DNA of 64,000 nt from Fragilariopsis cylindrus CCMP1102 (GCA_900095095.1 FMBT01000334.1:247232-311231), one strand, 5' to 3'. Numbered from the stretch's first letter, positions 46,495 through 57,796 are shown. Translations and numbers: made by a program. Notes: generated by a model from the sequence alone, not told the origin.

Positions 46495-48153
46495 CTATAG
46501 TTTCTTTCTTTCTTTATTCTTTTCACTCTCTTTTTGTTTTTCTTTCTTATATAAACTTACAGTACTTTCTTTGAATTTCAAAGAGTAGGAACATACTTTT
46601 CCATTTTTAAAGGTTTTCAATCTCAAATATTGTTGAGCTTGTCTATCCCTTTCACAGGTACTTTCTTTCCATAATGGTACATTCAAAATCACTTTAGTGG
46701 CCTTTCCCATCTTGGAGGACTCCCGCCGTTGAACTAAACGTAATCGATCTGGTTGTATAGTTGAACGTAAAATTTTCATCGGTCCAATTCCTAATTCCTG
46801 CCAACGATGTTCTGGTTGTTTTTGTTCTGTTGCTGCTGTTTCTGCTACGCCGTTTTCAGTTTTGGTAGTATCATCCTTGTCCTTCTTGTCATCGCTGTCG
46901 TCTTCTTTATCGGTAGCGTTATTAGATGACGAATCTTCTGACTTCGTTATATTTGTTATAGCCGCATGGAATTCCGTAGAGGGTTTCACTGAAGGATTTG
47001 CCTTCCCAGCAGCATCCGTTACGTCATCATGACCTCCCGCTGAACCATCTTTTGTTTCATCCTTATCGTCTAAAACCCAAATAAATGATTTACATCGTCC
47101 TTCATGGATGACTTTTTCCTCTTCTTCTCCTGTCGTTAATTCGACATTGTCCGGAAGTTCCAGAAGTTGACCAGCAGCAGCAGCAGCAGCGCCATTTTCA
47201 CCTGCTGCGTTGTTGTTATTATTGCTTGAGAAATTGAATTGTATGGTTGAAGATGTAGCTCCTCCGCCAAACGGACTACCACCATTGTTGGACGACACGC
47301 TACCTCCTTCAAACCATCCCTTCTCATTTCCCGTTGCGGAACCAAATCCCGTAGAAGTATTACTACTAGTACTACCAATACTACCAAATCCACCTCCTAC
47401 TCCTCCAAAACCACCGGAAACTTTAGTCATATTAGATCCTTCTGCTCCAGCAACGACCATGGAGGAGGAAGAGGTAGAAGCAGCTGCAGCTGCTGCAGCA
47501 GCAGCTGTCGTCGTGGAACCAAATCCTCCACCACCACCACCAGAGCCGAAACCAAATACTTTTTTTGCCGTCGACAAGAACGTCGAGGCGAATGGATTCT
47601 TCTTCTTCTTCTCCTCCTCATTTGCATCCTCCGAAATTTTTTTCGCAACCAGGGTTGTGGCTGCGAATGGATTACTACTAGTATTAGCATTAGATTGTCC
47701 CGCCGTTGTGGCTGATTTTTTATCCTTGTCATTGTCAGTTGTAATAGTTGTATCATCATTCTTATTATCAGTAGTAGTAGTAGATGATGCTGTTGTTGTA
47801 GTGCCGTTCGTGGTTGCTGCTACACTAGTTCCGGTTCCTGAAGCAGCAGTAGCTGGAGTCTTCGACTGGAATGCCGTGCGATTAATCTTATAGATCTTTC
47901 TACCCTTCAATACATCCTCTGGTGCACGTTTAAATCCTTGTTTAATGATCTCATCGCCGTCCACCTCACAATCACCCTCACCTGCATCATAATCATCCTT
48001 TGTCAGTTGATTCCCAGCAGATCGTTTCTTTTTTATAGCAGCAGGGGCAGGGGCGGCGTCAACAACAGCTTCTTCATCATCCTTTTTCTTCTGCGGTGGT
48101 GGTGGTGGTGGTGGTAAGGTATCCACCTGATTTTCTTCAGTTTCGTTTGACAT
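46495..48153 (-). CDS. NUP50: Nup50-like nucleoporin with RanBP1 domain
   Basis: A nuclear pore basket protein that binds Ran-GTP and importin to aid cargo release. The N-terminus has the Nup50 signature (KKRSAGNQLTKDDYD, then FKRAPEDVLKGRKIYKINR). The middle contains FG-type repeats (KKVFGFGSG, GGFGS, GSPFGGG) and NPFA motifs within Gly/Ser/Thr/Asn-rich sequence. The C-terminal RanBD is interrupted by an acidic insert. Its start is VIHEGRCKSFIWVLDD and its end comprises RWQELGIGPMKILRS, RESSKMGKATKVILNVPLW and KTFKNGKVCSYSLKFKE. The uninterrupted frame starts at the ATG at 48153, and a short poly-P stretch follows the start. The retroelement copy 1 begins about 290 bp upstream, so the promoter is compressed or partly replaced. 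Confidence 0.85.
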   Translation of the reverse strand: MSNETEENQVDTLPPPPPPPQKKKDDEEAVVDAAPAPAAIKKKRSAGNQLTKDDYDAGEGDCEVDGDEIIKQGFKRAPEDVLKGRKIYKINRTAFQSKTPATAASGTGTSVAATTNGTTTTASSTTTTDNKNDDTTITTDNDKDKKSATTAGQSNANTSSNPFAATTLVAKKISEDANEEEKKKKNPFASTFLSTAKKVFGFGSGGGGGGFGSTTTAAAAAAAAASTSSSSMVVAGAEGSNMTKVSGGFGGVGGGFGSIGSTSSNTSTGFGSATGNEKGWFEGGSVSSNNGGSPFGGGATSSTIQFNFSSNNNNNAAGENGAAAAAAGQLLELPDNVELTTGEEEEKVIHEGRCKSFIWVLDDKDETKDGSAGGHDDVTDAAGKANPSVKPSTEFHAAITNITKSEDSSSNNATDKEDDSDDKKDKDDTTKTENGVAETAATEQKQPEHRWQELGIGPMKILRSTIQPDRLRLVQRRESSKMGKATKVILNVPLWKESTCERDRQAQQYLRLKTFKNGKVCSYSLKFKESTVSLYKKEKQKESEKNKERKKL

Positions 48154-48439
48154 GACTGTTGTTGTTGTTCGACGACGATGATGATGATTTTTGAGTGAGA
48201 CGATAAATGACCGAACTCTTTCTTATTATTGTGTCCTGTTCTTGATTTGTAAATGATCGGCTATTTATGATACTTCGTACTTCGTAGTAACTTCGTAGAG
48301 AGCTATGCAATGATTCTCATTTGAACTCTCAACCTTGTACAAGATAGCTGTTACAGTTACAACACCAATACGATTGATCAGAAATACGGATTTGAGATGC
48401 GTTCCTGTTTTGAACTTTGCCGTTGGTAAAAGAGGAATA
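48154..48439. promoter_or_regulatory. Residual upstream region of Nup50-like gene
   Basis: This short host segment is truncated by the retroelement boundary at about 48440. No defined motif was recognised. Confidence 0.4.
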
Positions 48440-48941
48440 TCCAGTGCAAGACTCCAGGCAACAGGCAACGGAAGGACAATCACAGTCCGTCCGTTTACCC
48501 CGAACCACGCTTGAAGATTCGCGCCGTTACCAACGAAGCATACTAGTAGGATACGTAGATAAGATTCGTAGGTAGAGTAAGGCAGTACCCTTAAGGTACA
48601 GGATATGACGATCCGGCAAAGCAGAATCGCCAAGAGAGGAAGGATAGGGAAATCAGACGACGGAACGTAAACTCACTCGTTCCATTGTTTCTTCTGATGT
48701 CTGTTTCCATGGGTTGCGATTCCTATCAAGCTAATCTAGCTAACAGGATCTCACCATGGGATTTTTCTTTAACAGTAACAAACAGGTTTCACAACCAATT
48801 CGTTGACAACATATCAACTGTTTCTGTTCTACCGAACACGAAACAACAACTAACGTCCAAATACAAAGATGACACAAAACTCAATAATCGTAACAAATAT
48901 CTGTATTACCATAATCAGACATGCGATTTACACCATATTCT

Positions 48942-48999
48942 TGTCTCACGACTACCGTCTCACGACACCCTGTCTCACGACTACCGTCTCACGACACCC
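48942..48999 (+). repeat. 29-bp direct tandem repeat in retroelement leader
   Basis: Two exact units of TGTCTCACGACTACCGTCTC followed by ACGACACCC, then a partial third unit. They are conserved in copy 2 at +10,063. Confidence 0.85.
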
Positions 49000-49135
49000 T
49001 GTCTCACGACGTTTCGCTTAGCGATTCACAAAACCAAATCTGAGGACTCCTTACAAGGATCAATCTTCACCATCGTCAATCGACAGTTTTTCATTAGCGA
49101 AACTAATCCACGAATCGTTTATTAGCAAAACTAAT

Positions 49136-49162
49136 TCACGAATCCTCTGTGGCGATTCGTGA
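49136..49162 (+). repeat. Hairpin-forming inverted repeat
   Basis: Perfect 9-bp arms TCACGAATC / GATTCGTGA are separated by 9 bases. The same hairpin occurs in copy 2 at about 59199-59225. Confidence 0.75.
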
Positions 49163-49914
49163 CTGATGCTTCGACTGCGAACCTTGACTCAACTTTCAAA
49201 AATTACTTAACGAACAGTCCAACATTGGCTTTCAGGGGAGTACATGTTCTCCTTTCCGAGTTGAAGTGACTAGTCGAGGCAATTGGAACCAAGCACAAAC
49301 AAATGGAATGCTTAGGTACATAGTATTCGTGAAAGTCACATTCACTAAGTGTAACAATATTCACCAAACATATAAGATGAACCACATGTCACCACGACTA
49401 CTATTCCGATACAAAATTCGACAAAAGTGACTTTATTCATAATTGCCGAATCATATATATATATATATAATCAAACATATATGAGGATTCCTTCACAACC
49501 ATGATTACATCCTTAAACAACAACTCGATGATCAATCGCGCTCTTCAAACGAAGACTGCATCGGACAAAGTTCGCGATCGTAGAAGAACCGATGCTGATA
49601 CAACTGACCTAATGCCTCTTTCAAAGACTACATTCAGCTATGTACAAATCGCAGCAATCAAAACCGATAGTAAATATCGATGTCTATGTCGACTCCGACG
49701 TCGACTCCGACATCAATGTCGATGTCTAACCAATATATACTGATAGATATATGGATAAACAACGATTAACTGCACAAGAACCGTCTTTTCACAGGAGAAA
49801 ACAACGATTCATTACCTACGAATCGTCTCTTCACAAAACCACAACGTAACACAATAATCAGATCAGGTGCTCACAATACGCTTGACGAGAACTTACAAAC
49901 GCAAATCAAACATC

Positions 49915-52238
49915 ATGGCTTCCCAAACCAACGTCTTACGATTAAATTGCTTTAACAAGAATTACAACACCTACTCTGTACTACCACTACGAACACCAAG
50001 AACCAACGTAAAAGATTACCACTTGAATCTTGGAAAAGATGCGTCCTCGAACATCGGTCGCATCCAACCTGACGAAAATCTACGATACGTGTTCATCAAC
50101 GAGGACATGAAGCTCGATGTATTACGCTGCGTCATCCCAGCTGAGGATATGACATGGCAGCAATTGCTGGAGACGGCATTATGGATACAACAATGGTCCG
50201 CCTTCGCAACGGCAACACAGTTTTCAACAACTTCGTCGCTATCATGAGTAGAGAGATGGTAAACATGGGAGGGTTCCGAACGATCGATGACGTCGACGTC
50301 GATGAGCTCATCAAACCTGATGGTTCTCTCGTCACTTTAGCGGACATCGGCCTCGATGGTAACGAGGATGATCCGAAGTTGGTAATCTTACCAATTGCTA
50401 TTCCCATTCCTCATGGACATCCTTTACCCCTCGGCCATAAAGTCGATGAAGATCTTCCACCTTCCGAAGTGGAATATCCCCCATATTTCTTAGCCTGGTT
50501 AAAGGCAGTCAAGATCCTCCAAGCCATCAACAAGGGTGTACCAGTAACTGGTTCAGTGGCAGGTAACGACATGCTTTTCGGTCGCGACCAGTTCCACGAA
50601 ACAGTCGCTGATGCTGATGCTGAAGAGAACAACTACGACAGGATCATTCAAGCTACAGGAGACATGATTTCGAAAGATACTTACGTCCTATGTCCAATGC
50701 CAGTTTTGCCATCATCTGATTTCCATCGTCAGCACTTCGACGAGGCGGAAGTTGTTACAAGACGAGCATTGTTCGATGTCGGACAATGCGCGTCTACCGA
50801 AACAGTCCATCCGAATCAGACTACACCGACTGACCTCGCCGGATATTCAAAAATTATCGGTGACGCACTCGCGAAGCGTAGCAAATCGGATGATGCTAAA
50901 AAGACAGGTTTCTCCAACAACGTTGAGGAGAAATTGAAACTTTTTGGAGCATCTACCGGGACAAACGGTTTCGGTGAAGAAATTCTTGTGCTAGGAACAA
51001 TTTCCGAAGCGTGCAAAAGTATCTTCGCTGATAAAAACAAAACCTCGTCAGCACAATGCTTCCAGAACGCTATGCGCTCCGAAGCAGTAGCCATGACGGA
51101 TGAAGGGGGAAACATCGCAGCGGACAACTTGATCTTCAACGAACGCCAATTCAACGCGGTCTTTGTTGTCAAATTGAAAAGTTTGCAATTTATGAGAACA
51201 GCCCTTGCACACAACCGTTTGGACTTCGACGCTCAGATCACCATTTTAAATTTTCTTCCTGCCGACGAGGACAATCTAGCATTCCAGAAGATGTTACAAT
51301 CTGACCGAACGGCCCAAGAGGAGGATCAGATGGAATGCGATATTACGAAACATACTAAGCGGACCACCAATCTCTTCATCGACGGTTATCAGGTCGATCG
51401 TTTCCATCTTTACACCTGTATCGCAACATTCATGTGTTTTATCCGTGTTATGTTCGAGAATGGAAAAGAATCGCTAATCTACAAGGGATTCGAGAACCTA
51501 CTCACATACGTCAAGAGTTCCGAAGGGGCCGGTTGGTTAACTTTGAATACTCGTACCTATTCGAACACTATCCATCACTTGGTCTGCGAGTTACAAATAC
51601 TGTTGGTAGGTGTCCAGAAATTTACATCCAACAACGATGCCCTTGTCCGAATGGTCAAGAACGATGCTGAAATTCCTGGTGCACATGCCAACCGCATCAA
51701 GTCAGTATGCGAAAAAATGCACTTTGTTTGGACACAACGATGCGTCGAACCTGTCAGCACTTTCATCAACGCCCCAGAGACGTTTTCCTGGTTTCCTCTA
51801 ATATCAGGAAGGAAGTTTACTATCAAACAACAGGACTATTCTGGCACACCGACACACCAGAAAGATGCGAAAAAGGGCGACGCACCTGCTTCGGGAAAGC
51901 CCAAAGGTGTCGCAAAGCACGATAAGCCTGTAAAGGACAATCCTAATCGTGCCGTCAAGACCAACGAGGTAATAGAGAAAGAGAAAAAGGGATGGCTCAT
52001 GTACACTGGAACCAGCAAGAAATTACCTTCTTGCGGGGAATTCCATGAGGGAAAACGCCTATGCAATGGCTGGATCTATGTGGGACGTCACTGCGGTGCA
52101 GATGCATGCAATCGCATCCATGCCAACAGTTTCGACAAACTTAACCCGGAATTCCAAGGAAGAGTCAGAACTTGGGTAAACGATAAGAAAAACAAAGTCC
52201 GATGGGCACCTGGAAGAGAACCCAAGAATAGTGAGTAA
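49915..52238 (+). CDS. Retroelement gag-like protein, copy 1 (frameshifted)
   Basis: The ATG at 49915 (MASQTNVLRLNCFN) starts a protein of about 775 residues. A base missing at about 50145 (GAGG instead of GAGGG in copy 2) splits it into ORFs ending at 50247 and 52238. The body is not similar to a known gag that I can name. The C-terminus is Lys-rich and ends with a Cys/His cluster. It includes LCNGWIYVGRHCGADACNRIH, spaced C-X9-C-X4-C-X3-H and close to a CCCH finger, suggesting RNA binding. The gene precedes pol in the same frame. A GTGAGT donor overlapping its stop (52231) could remove the stop and fuse it to pol. Confidence 0.6.
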
Positions 52239-52383
52239 ACAAAACCACGTTTCTTATGTCTACTATCCACGCCCACGAATCGAACAAATACACATTACAT
52301 ATAAGATTAACTAATTTTCGTTTAATTTACATACTCTTATTCTACATTCCTTTCACTAGCACTTATTTCACCTATCTGCAGAG
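52231..52383 (+). other. Candidate intron joining gag and pol frames, copy 1
   Basis: The donor GTGAGT lies at 52231, immediately before the gag stop. The acceptor AG at 52382-52383 lies in a CTGCAGAG context. The segment is 153 bp, a multiple of three, and its removal puts pol (EPNTSTLDAC...) in frame with gag. The AG two bases upstream would break the frame. The same bases occur in copy 2. Confidence 0.4.
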
Positions 52384-55072
52384 AGCCAAACACCAGCACG
52401 CTCGATGCCTGTTTTCTTGGTGCTTTCTCAAGCAACAAGGTACTCCAACCAATAATCCCTATTGATCCAGTGGTACCACTCGAGTGCGATCCTAGTAGTC
52501 CTCTATTTAAAATAGCGAGCAAAACAATCAATGAACGATCGCCTGCCTTTACCGAAGAATTCCTTCCAAAAGCAAACGTTGAGTCTCATCGTCATCCCAA
52601 CCAAAGTCCGTTCGTGAACGCTGGACCTCCTGCCTCGTTCTCAACCAACGAACTACATAATTGGGCCAAAAGCCTGCCGGAGGGAGTCAAACAACCCTTA
52701 TTCGACATAAATGGTAAGAATACAAAGAGTATGCGACATAAAAATATTTCGTTTACTAGTGAATATCGTTTTCGCCATATTATCCCTTTCTTGTATTTAG
52801 GCGAATTCCTTGACAAGGAAAGCCAGAGGAACCTCGAAGAAGTTTCGTTCCTAGCGAAACAGTTTTCAGAACTACAATCCGAGTACGGTTCGGTCGATAC
52901 GGAACCTATTCGCGGATTTGAAAACTACAAAGATTTCCGAGACGAAACAGAAACTCAACAAGCATCGCATCCGTCTCCATTCGGCAGCTCTGCTACAACA
53001 TAGCTGCGATGTTGAGAAATTGGTATATTACCTCGGTGGCCCACACGTTGGGGCAAACCGGAATGTACCAAAAATCCTCCAAGATTTAAAGAAAGGGGTA
53101 CAACCAGAAATCCTAGCCGAAATCAAGCGTGTCTTCGAGCACGGTTCGCCCAAGGCATATTAATGCCACCAATACTGAACAGAACTTGAAAGATTACTAC
53201 CAATACGGCAACCACGAATCCGTTAACGATAATGAAGACGAAGTTGAGAAAGTACTTCTAAAGGATCACCGAAGAGGTAACACTTTACTCGTCGATCCAA
53301 GACTATTCGCGTACATCCCGAACAGTCATCTTTCTCCACAAGGACTTGCAGACCTTTTTAATCTATGGAAAGAGGCCCGCCACATATCCGATTGCTCACA
53401 TCGCGTACACCCGGAATCGATGTCAATCAATGATTGGACCAACAAAAAGAACGAACCTCCAGTCTATTTTGCTGGAAGTTTCGTTCGATTCTGCCAGTGG
53501 ATATACAACCTAAGGATTTCATATCCAAAGCGACGTATCCTCCTTGGCGACGACGATATGACGAATGCTTTCAGATTCATCAAAAACAATCCGTCTACAG
53601 TTGCCATGAATGGCTTCATGGCGAATGGGCATCTCGGGTTCTCTACAGGACAATGCTTCGGCGCCTGTTTTTCTCCACCGAATTTTGACCAAGGAGCAAA
53701 AGGACGGCAGCAACAAGCAAGCTATCTCTGGGAGAAAGAACCAGAACGTACTTTAGCTAGAGCAGTGGACCATACAAGCCGAATGGTCTTTGAAGAATGC
53801 ACCTCGACGGAATCATTCACACAAGCATCAAAGGACGCCCTCAACACGGGCGTGTTTCGGAATAACGGATCACGGAAACCACCGGAATTTCCTATGCAAG
53901 TAGATGATTGCATGTATGCTGACGTCGAAGAATATTTCAAACTGACTGCAGCATCTAGCATCATGTCTCTTGAGGACGTTTTTGGAGTAGACCATCCGTG
54001 CCAGGAGAAGGCCCTATCACAAAAGAAGTTCAATCCATTGTACAACGAAGAACGACTCACCGTCGGACACGAAGTGCAATCGCGTAGAATGGTAGTCGTC
54101 GTTTCAGTACGACGACGTGCTAAGGTCATAGCATATCTGACCGATGAAGGGTGGACAGTAGTAGGTTCACTTAAATCAATCAGAGAAGCATGCACCGTCT
54201 TGGGTTTAATTGGCTCAGCAGCAGAATATAATCCTTGGGCTCGAGCCCAATTATTCATACTGCAGAACCTCGTAAGAGAGGAACTGGCAATACGATACAA
54301 AAAAGCGAAAATCGATCAACGACTTAAAAAGCTAATCGATAATAAAGTACGTCGATTGCCCACCACCATGAGGCATCGGATGGAAAGCATCGTTGCAACA
54401 GAATATGCTGCCTACATGTACCGTAACGGAATCTATTTTGCACTCAGTGAACCAATAACTAAGTGTGTCATGATTATCATACGCAGTCTAGCAGATAAGC
54501 GATGGGAATGTCCCATAGGACATATTATTCCTAGAATGCCGACTTGGACAACATCGGGCGATGCATCTGATTTAGCCCTATCCGTATACATCAAGCAAGC
54601 CAAAGTTATTTTGTTTGGTACCATTCGGCAAAGACCTTTTCTCACGAATCAAAGGCCTAGGAAAGACAAAGAAGTCTTCATTAATAGCCTCGAGTACATC
54701 GCGCTCCAGCTGGCTCATATCATCATCAACGAAATCTACGACGAAAACCCGTCGGCGTTCCTCCTTCACCAACGCACTTGGCGTTAGGTGACAATACGCC
54801 ATCGGTTTCGTGGCTCAACCACCACAGTACAGCTTCTAACAATGGGACAAAACCAAATCCGATTGACTGCAGAGTATTCCATCGATGCCAATGTCAAATC
54901 GTATGCGGAACATTTGCAAGGAATCAAGAACGAAATGGGAGATACAATTTCGCGTCCTCACGAACTCTTTACTCCAAAACTAACAACAATTTATGATGTC
55001 CCTTTCTCTACACTCGTTAAACAGTCTGTCAGAAACTTCCAATTCTGCGATCCTATCGGGTTTTCCTCTTGA
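52384..55072 (+). CDS. Retroelement reverse transcriptase-RNase H, copy 1 (frameshifted)
   Basis: Landmarks in order are RT motif A GDDDMTNAFRFIKNNP (about 53545), motif B region GFSTGQCFGACFSPPNFD, and motif C MQVDDCMYADV (about 53895). The RNase H pieces are SGDASDLALSVY (about 54550), INSLEYIALQL, LGDNTPSVSWL (about 54780) and HLQGIKNEMGDTISR near 54920. QVDD in motif C and GDDD in motif A are unlike the YxDD of most LTR elements. An extra A near 52951, an extra C near 53149 and indels near 54775 and 54840 break the frame; copy 2 lacks the first two. A further GTAAGA...TTTAG segment (52714-52800, 87 bp) inside the frame is a possible intron. The family is a divergent DIRS-type RT seen widely in diatoms. 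Confidence 0.7.
52714..52800 (+). other. Candidate in-frame intron in pol, copy 1
   Basis: A GTAAGA donor and TATTTAG acceptor enclose an AT-rich 87-bp segment, a multiple of three without a stop. Removal joins FDING to EFLDKESQ. The translated segment (KNTKSMRHKNISFTSEY...) is unlike the flanking protein. Confidence 0.5.
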
Positions 55073-56271
55073 GTCCAGAGCTCTTCTCAGTCCTGAGCTC
55101 ATCATTGTTAAAAAATGTGAGATGGGAGCGTCCACAAAAGCCACAGAGAAACGGACAGCTTGTACCCGTCGATGCCATTTTATCTACTGGTGCACAATCC
55201 GAGGTGTCTACGACTCAATATTTCCTCTAATCACACTCACCGATACGTCTCTGGTCTACCTCCTAGCCTGTTACACAGCTTTCCTTGGCAACAGGACATG
55301 CGATCGGCTTGAAAAGTATCAAATCGGGAACAGTCGATGCATATCTTCTTACTATCAAGAAGTTTTTAAAAACTTCGGACGAAATAAGTGATCGGGACGC
55401 TCGTATGTTTACCGGGACCGCTGTTATTGCACCCCCGATCAAAAAGGTCATTGATGAAATGAAGCGGTTTGAAAAACAACCGAACCGAAGAGAGCCTTGG
55501 ACATTACAACTTCAAGCCAGATTATACAAAGAATCGCAAGATGAACCTGCTGATAGCCTAACTAAAGTAGGATTCCAGTGGTTTAGTTGCGTTCTCCCAG
55601 CAGGTTGCCGACGCATCGAATGGTGCCAACCGTATGCTAGCCGGGATCCCACCAAAGAACCAGAACTCAACATTCGAAACGAAACGTATGCATTCTGTGT
55701 TGATGATGTCCAGTTCCTTGGAATAGGACAGAGACGCTTTACAACGCCATATGCAATACAAAATCGTGATGAGGTGTACTTCGTGGAACTCACTTTCAGA
55801 GTGCAGAAAAACGGAAAGAACGGAGAAGTAAAGCGCTTTGCGCGTAACTATAGATCACCGTTCATGGATCAAATCACCCATTGGATAACCATTCTCGAAC
55901 GCTTCTCCCGTTTGGTTGGATTAGAAGATAAGACACGCCCTCTTGCAATTTATTATGACTATGCCAAAGGGAAAGTGTTGAACATCTGTTCCGACGATTC
56001 AAAAAGTATTTTACAGAACATCGTCCGCCTTGAATACGGCATAACCGATCCCAAGGAACTTAGCAAATGGACGAATCATTCTATTCGAGTAGGAATGGCA
56101 TGTATTCTCCAATCGCAAGGGAAATCGGGGGACTATATCCAGCGAGCACTAAGATGGTGCAGCGAATCATGGAAATTATACACTCGAAACCTTTGGAGCG
56201 AATCGATTGATCTGTCAAATACAATGTCAAATGAATTGGAAACTGTTACACAACTATTGGATGCATATTAA
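55073..56271 (+). CDS. Retroelement tyrosine recombinase, copy 1 (frameshifted)
   Basis: The C-terminal catalytic signature is NHSIRVGMACIL (His and Arg of the HxxR box), LRWCSESWKLYTRN (Trp in place of the second His, then the nucleophile Tyr at about 56177). The N-terminal SAM-like part includes LACYTAF then ATGHAIGLKSIKSGTVDAYL. The frame between them changes at GG near 55288, where one G less restores the continuous sequence. A T-run near 55055 and a position near 55220 also interrupt. The first catalytic Arg was not located with confidence. The enzyme would insert a circular cDNA. Once breaks are discounted, RT, RNase H and recombinase appear to form one polyprotein frame. Confidence 0.75.
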
Positions 56272-56769
56272 TCAATCGTTCCAATACATACCGTACCGAT
56301 TGCATATTACGAACGCTCTCTAAAAATAAATAATACTAATATATACGCCTCTCAAATTTACCAACCGTCGGATCGCCAAATGCGAAAGCCGTTGATCCGA
56401 CCGTTTTTTTCTAGTCGTAAAATTTGAATATTGCGCGCATAATCGCGCATCCAGAATCGCGATGTCAACAACTGACACACATTTTACATTCGACCACAAC
56501 TGACAATTTTCAGCATAACATCATATACTCCTATCGATGCAATTCGAAACGGAATCATCACGTTAGCTAAAAAGCGTTTCTCTTTCGTCGTTTCTATTAT
56601 TCGTAACCAACATACAGAACCATGCTATAGTAACCAGCATACATCGGCAACGATGTACAAAACTTTCAATATTTCACTTTTCCACACAAACGTTCTGTCC
56701 ATAACGTACACATAAATTCAAAAACTCGACAAATCAATCCCCGAGTTCAAATACACACTACCGATTACA
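56272..56769 (+). other. Non-coding region of retroelement with terminator-like hairpin
   Basis: It contains CGTCGGATC...GATCCGACCG (about 56366-56402), a near-perfect inverted repeat followed at once by T7. No ORF was recognised. Confidence 0.5.
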
Positions 56770-57340
56770 ATGAAAAGTCTATTCGGCTTCATGTCTCCTA
56801 AAAAGGCACCATCTCCTCCGATTGTCCCACCTCCTCCGGTTGATCCATCGTACTATAATATGTTGGGTGCTTTACCAGTAGCGCAACAATTCATGGTCCT
56901 TGGACATATCAAGCGATTGTATTCCGGGCTTGCCGCGGCTGGTACAACAACCTACGCCGCTGCTATTGGAAACAATGACTCCGGTAGCAACCGCACAAAC
57001 GAGCATCGTCGGGGTCACACCTGAATCGGATCGTAACGTAAGACGTCGACTCGACTTTGCTCCACCCAACGAAGCGGCACTCGACGCAATGTTGTCGGAA
57101 AAGGACGAATATGGAATCCACCACATTTTCGGCAATGCGCTTATCAACCACTATCTAAAGAAGTATTCTTCACCCACGATCGAGGTCGTCGTGAAGGAAT
57201 TGAGTACCGGACCGCACCCGTATTACAAATTCAACGCAATGCAGCTGCTATACACAGTATTCCAGATGACGAAGGCTACGGACGCTGTCATCAGTAGTGT
57301 CAACACACAATTCGCTAACCATATTCCGGTAACGCGGTGA
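56770..57340 (+). CDS. Accessory ORF of retroelement, unknown (frameshifted)
   Basis: The ATG at 56770 starts a proline-rich N-terminus (MKSLFGFMSPKKAPSPP). The frame shifts at about 56900-57020 into one ending at 57340 with EKDEYGIHHIFGNALINHY and SSPTIEVVVKELSTG. The whole would be about 190 residues. No homologous family is recognised, and such a gene downstream of the recombinase is not part of the minimal DIRS plan. The GC-richer codon use matches the gag and pol genes, so I count it as part of the element. Confidence 0.5.
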
Positions 57341-57408
57341 CAACATGCCAGCAGACACGTTATACGTTTCCTCAATAAAACGGCGTTAAAACGTGGGAGG
57401 TTCCAAAG

Positions 57409-57720
57409 ATGACTTACGAAGCCCTATTGTCAGTTGAACACAAAACCGATCATCATCGAGTATTGCGCGACAAACACAAATTTGAAGATGAGGCTGGCCC
57501 CCATTATTGGCCCATCTTCTGCATTTTATTCAGAAAGGAACGACTCCTTCTCCCTTTCAACGATACCAGTGCCGGTCTTATTCTTGGTTCCCAATTCTTG
57601 GAGCAAGATTGGGATCGAAAAGGTTTCAAAAACTATGTAAAGACTTGCCTGCACAACAAGATTGTCCTGTTGTTGACAATAAAGCTAGAAAGACCAATCA
57701 AAGCGTTATCCGCGAATTGA
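57409..57720 (+). CDS. Second downstream ORF of retroelement, unknown
   Basis: A 103-residue frame with an ATG start (MTYEALLSVEHKTDHHRVLR) and no known domain. It follows the accessory ORF by 68 bp in a different frame. It may be the continuation of that protein after further one-base breaks, since sequence between the two is open (HASRHVIRFLNKTALKRG). Confidence 0.4.
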   Translation: MTYEALLSVEHKTDHHRVLRDKHKFEDEAGPHYWPIFCILFRKERLLLPFNDTSAGLILGSQFLEQDWDRKGFKNYVKTCLHNKIVLLLTIKLERPIKALSAN

Positions 57721-57796
57721 AATACCTCAAGGCGTGGACTATCGCTGCCAAAACTGGGACTAGGGTTGGTTAAACATACAATCCACCAATACATTT

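Larger units (their letters stand above)
48440..49914 (+). other. Retroelement 5' leader, non-coding
   Basis: About 1.47 kb before the gag-like ATG. It holds a 29-bp tandem duplication (48942-48999), a pair of ATTAGCRAAACTAATYCACG units (49093-49140), a 9-bp inverted repeat (49136-49162), an AT microsatellite near 49450, and short ORFs without domains. An ORF at 49501-49743 ends in an Arg/Cys-rich stretch that is probably spurious. Confidence 0.55.

Noticed and set aside
47210-47893. 227-codon plus-strand ORF opposite the Nup50-like gene
   Set aside because: It is a shadow of the low-complexity FG region. The minus frame carries the recognisable Nup50 and RanBD sequence.
48265-48633. Minus-strand ORF crossing the retroelement boundary
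   Set aside because: It fuses host and element sequence, and the matching ORF at 58376-58696 has a different C-terminus. It is an artefact of open frames at the junction.
56360-56410. tRNA-like fold
   Set aside because: Only one stem-loop is evident. There is no A or B box and no cloverleaf.
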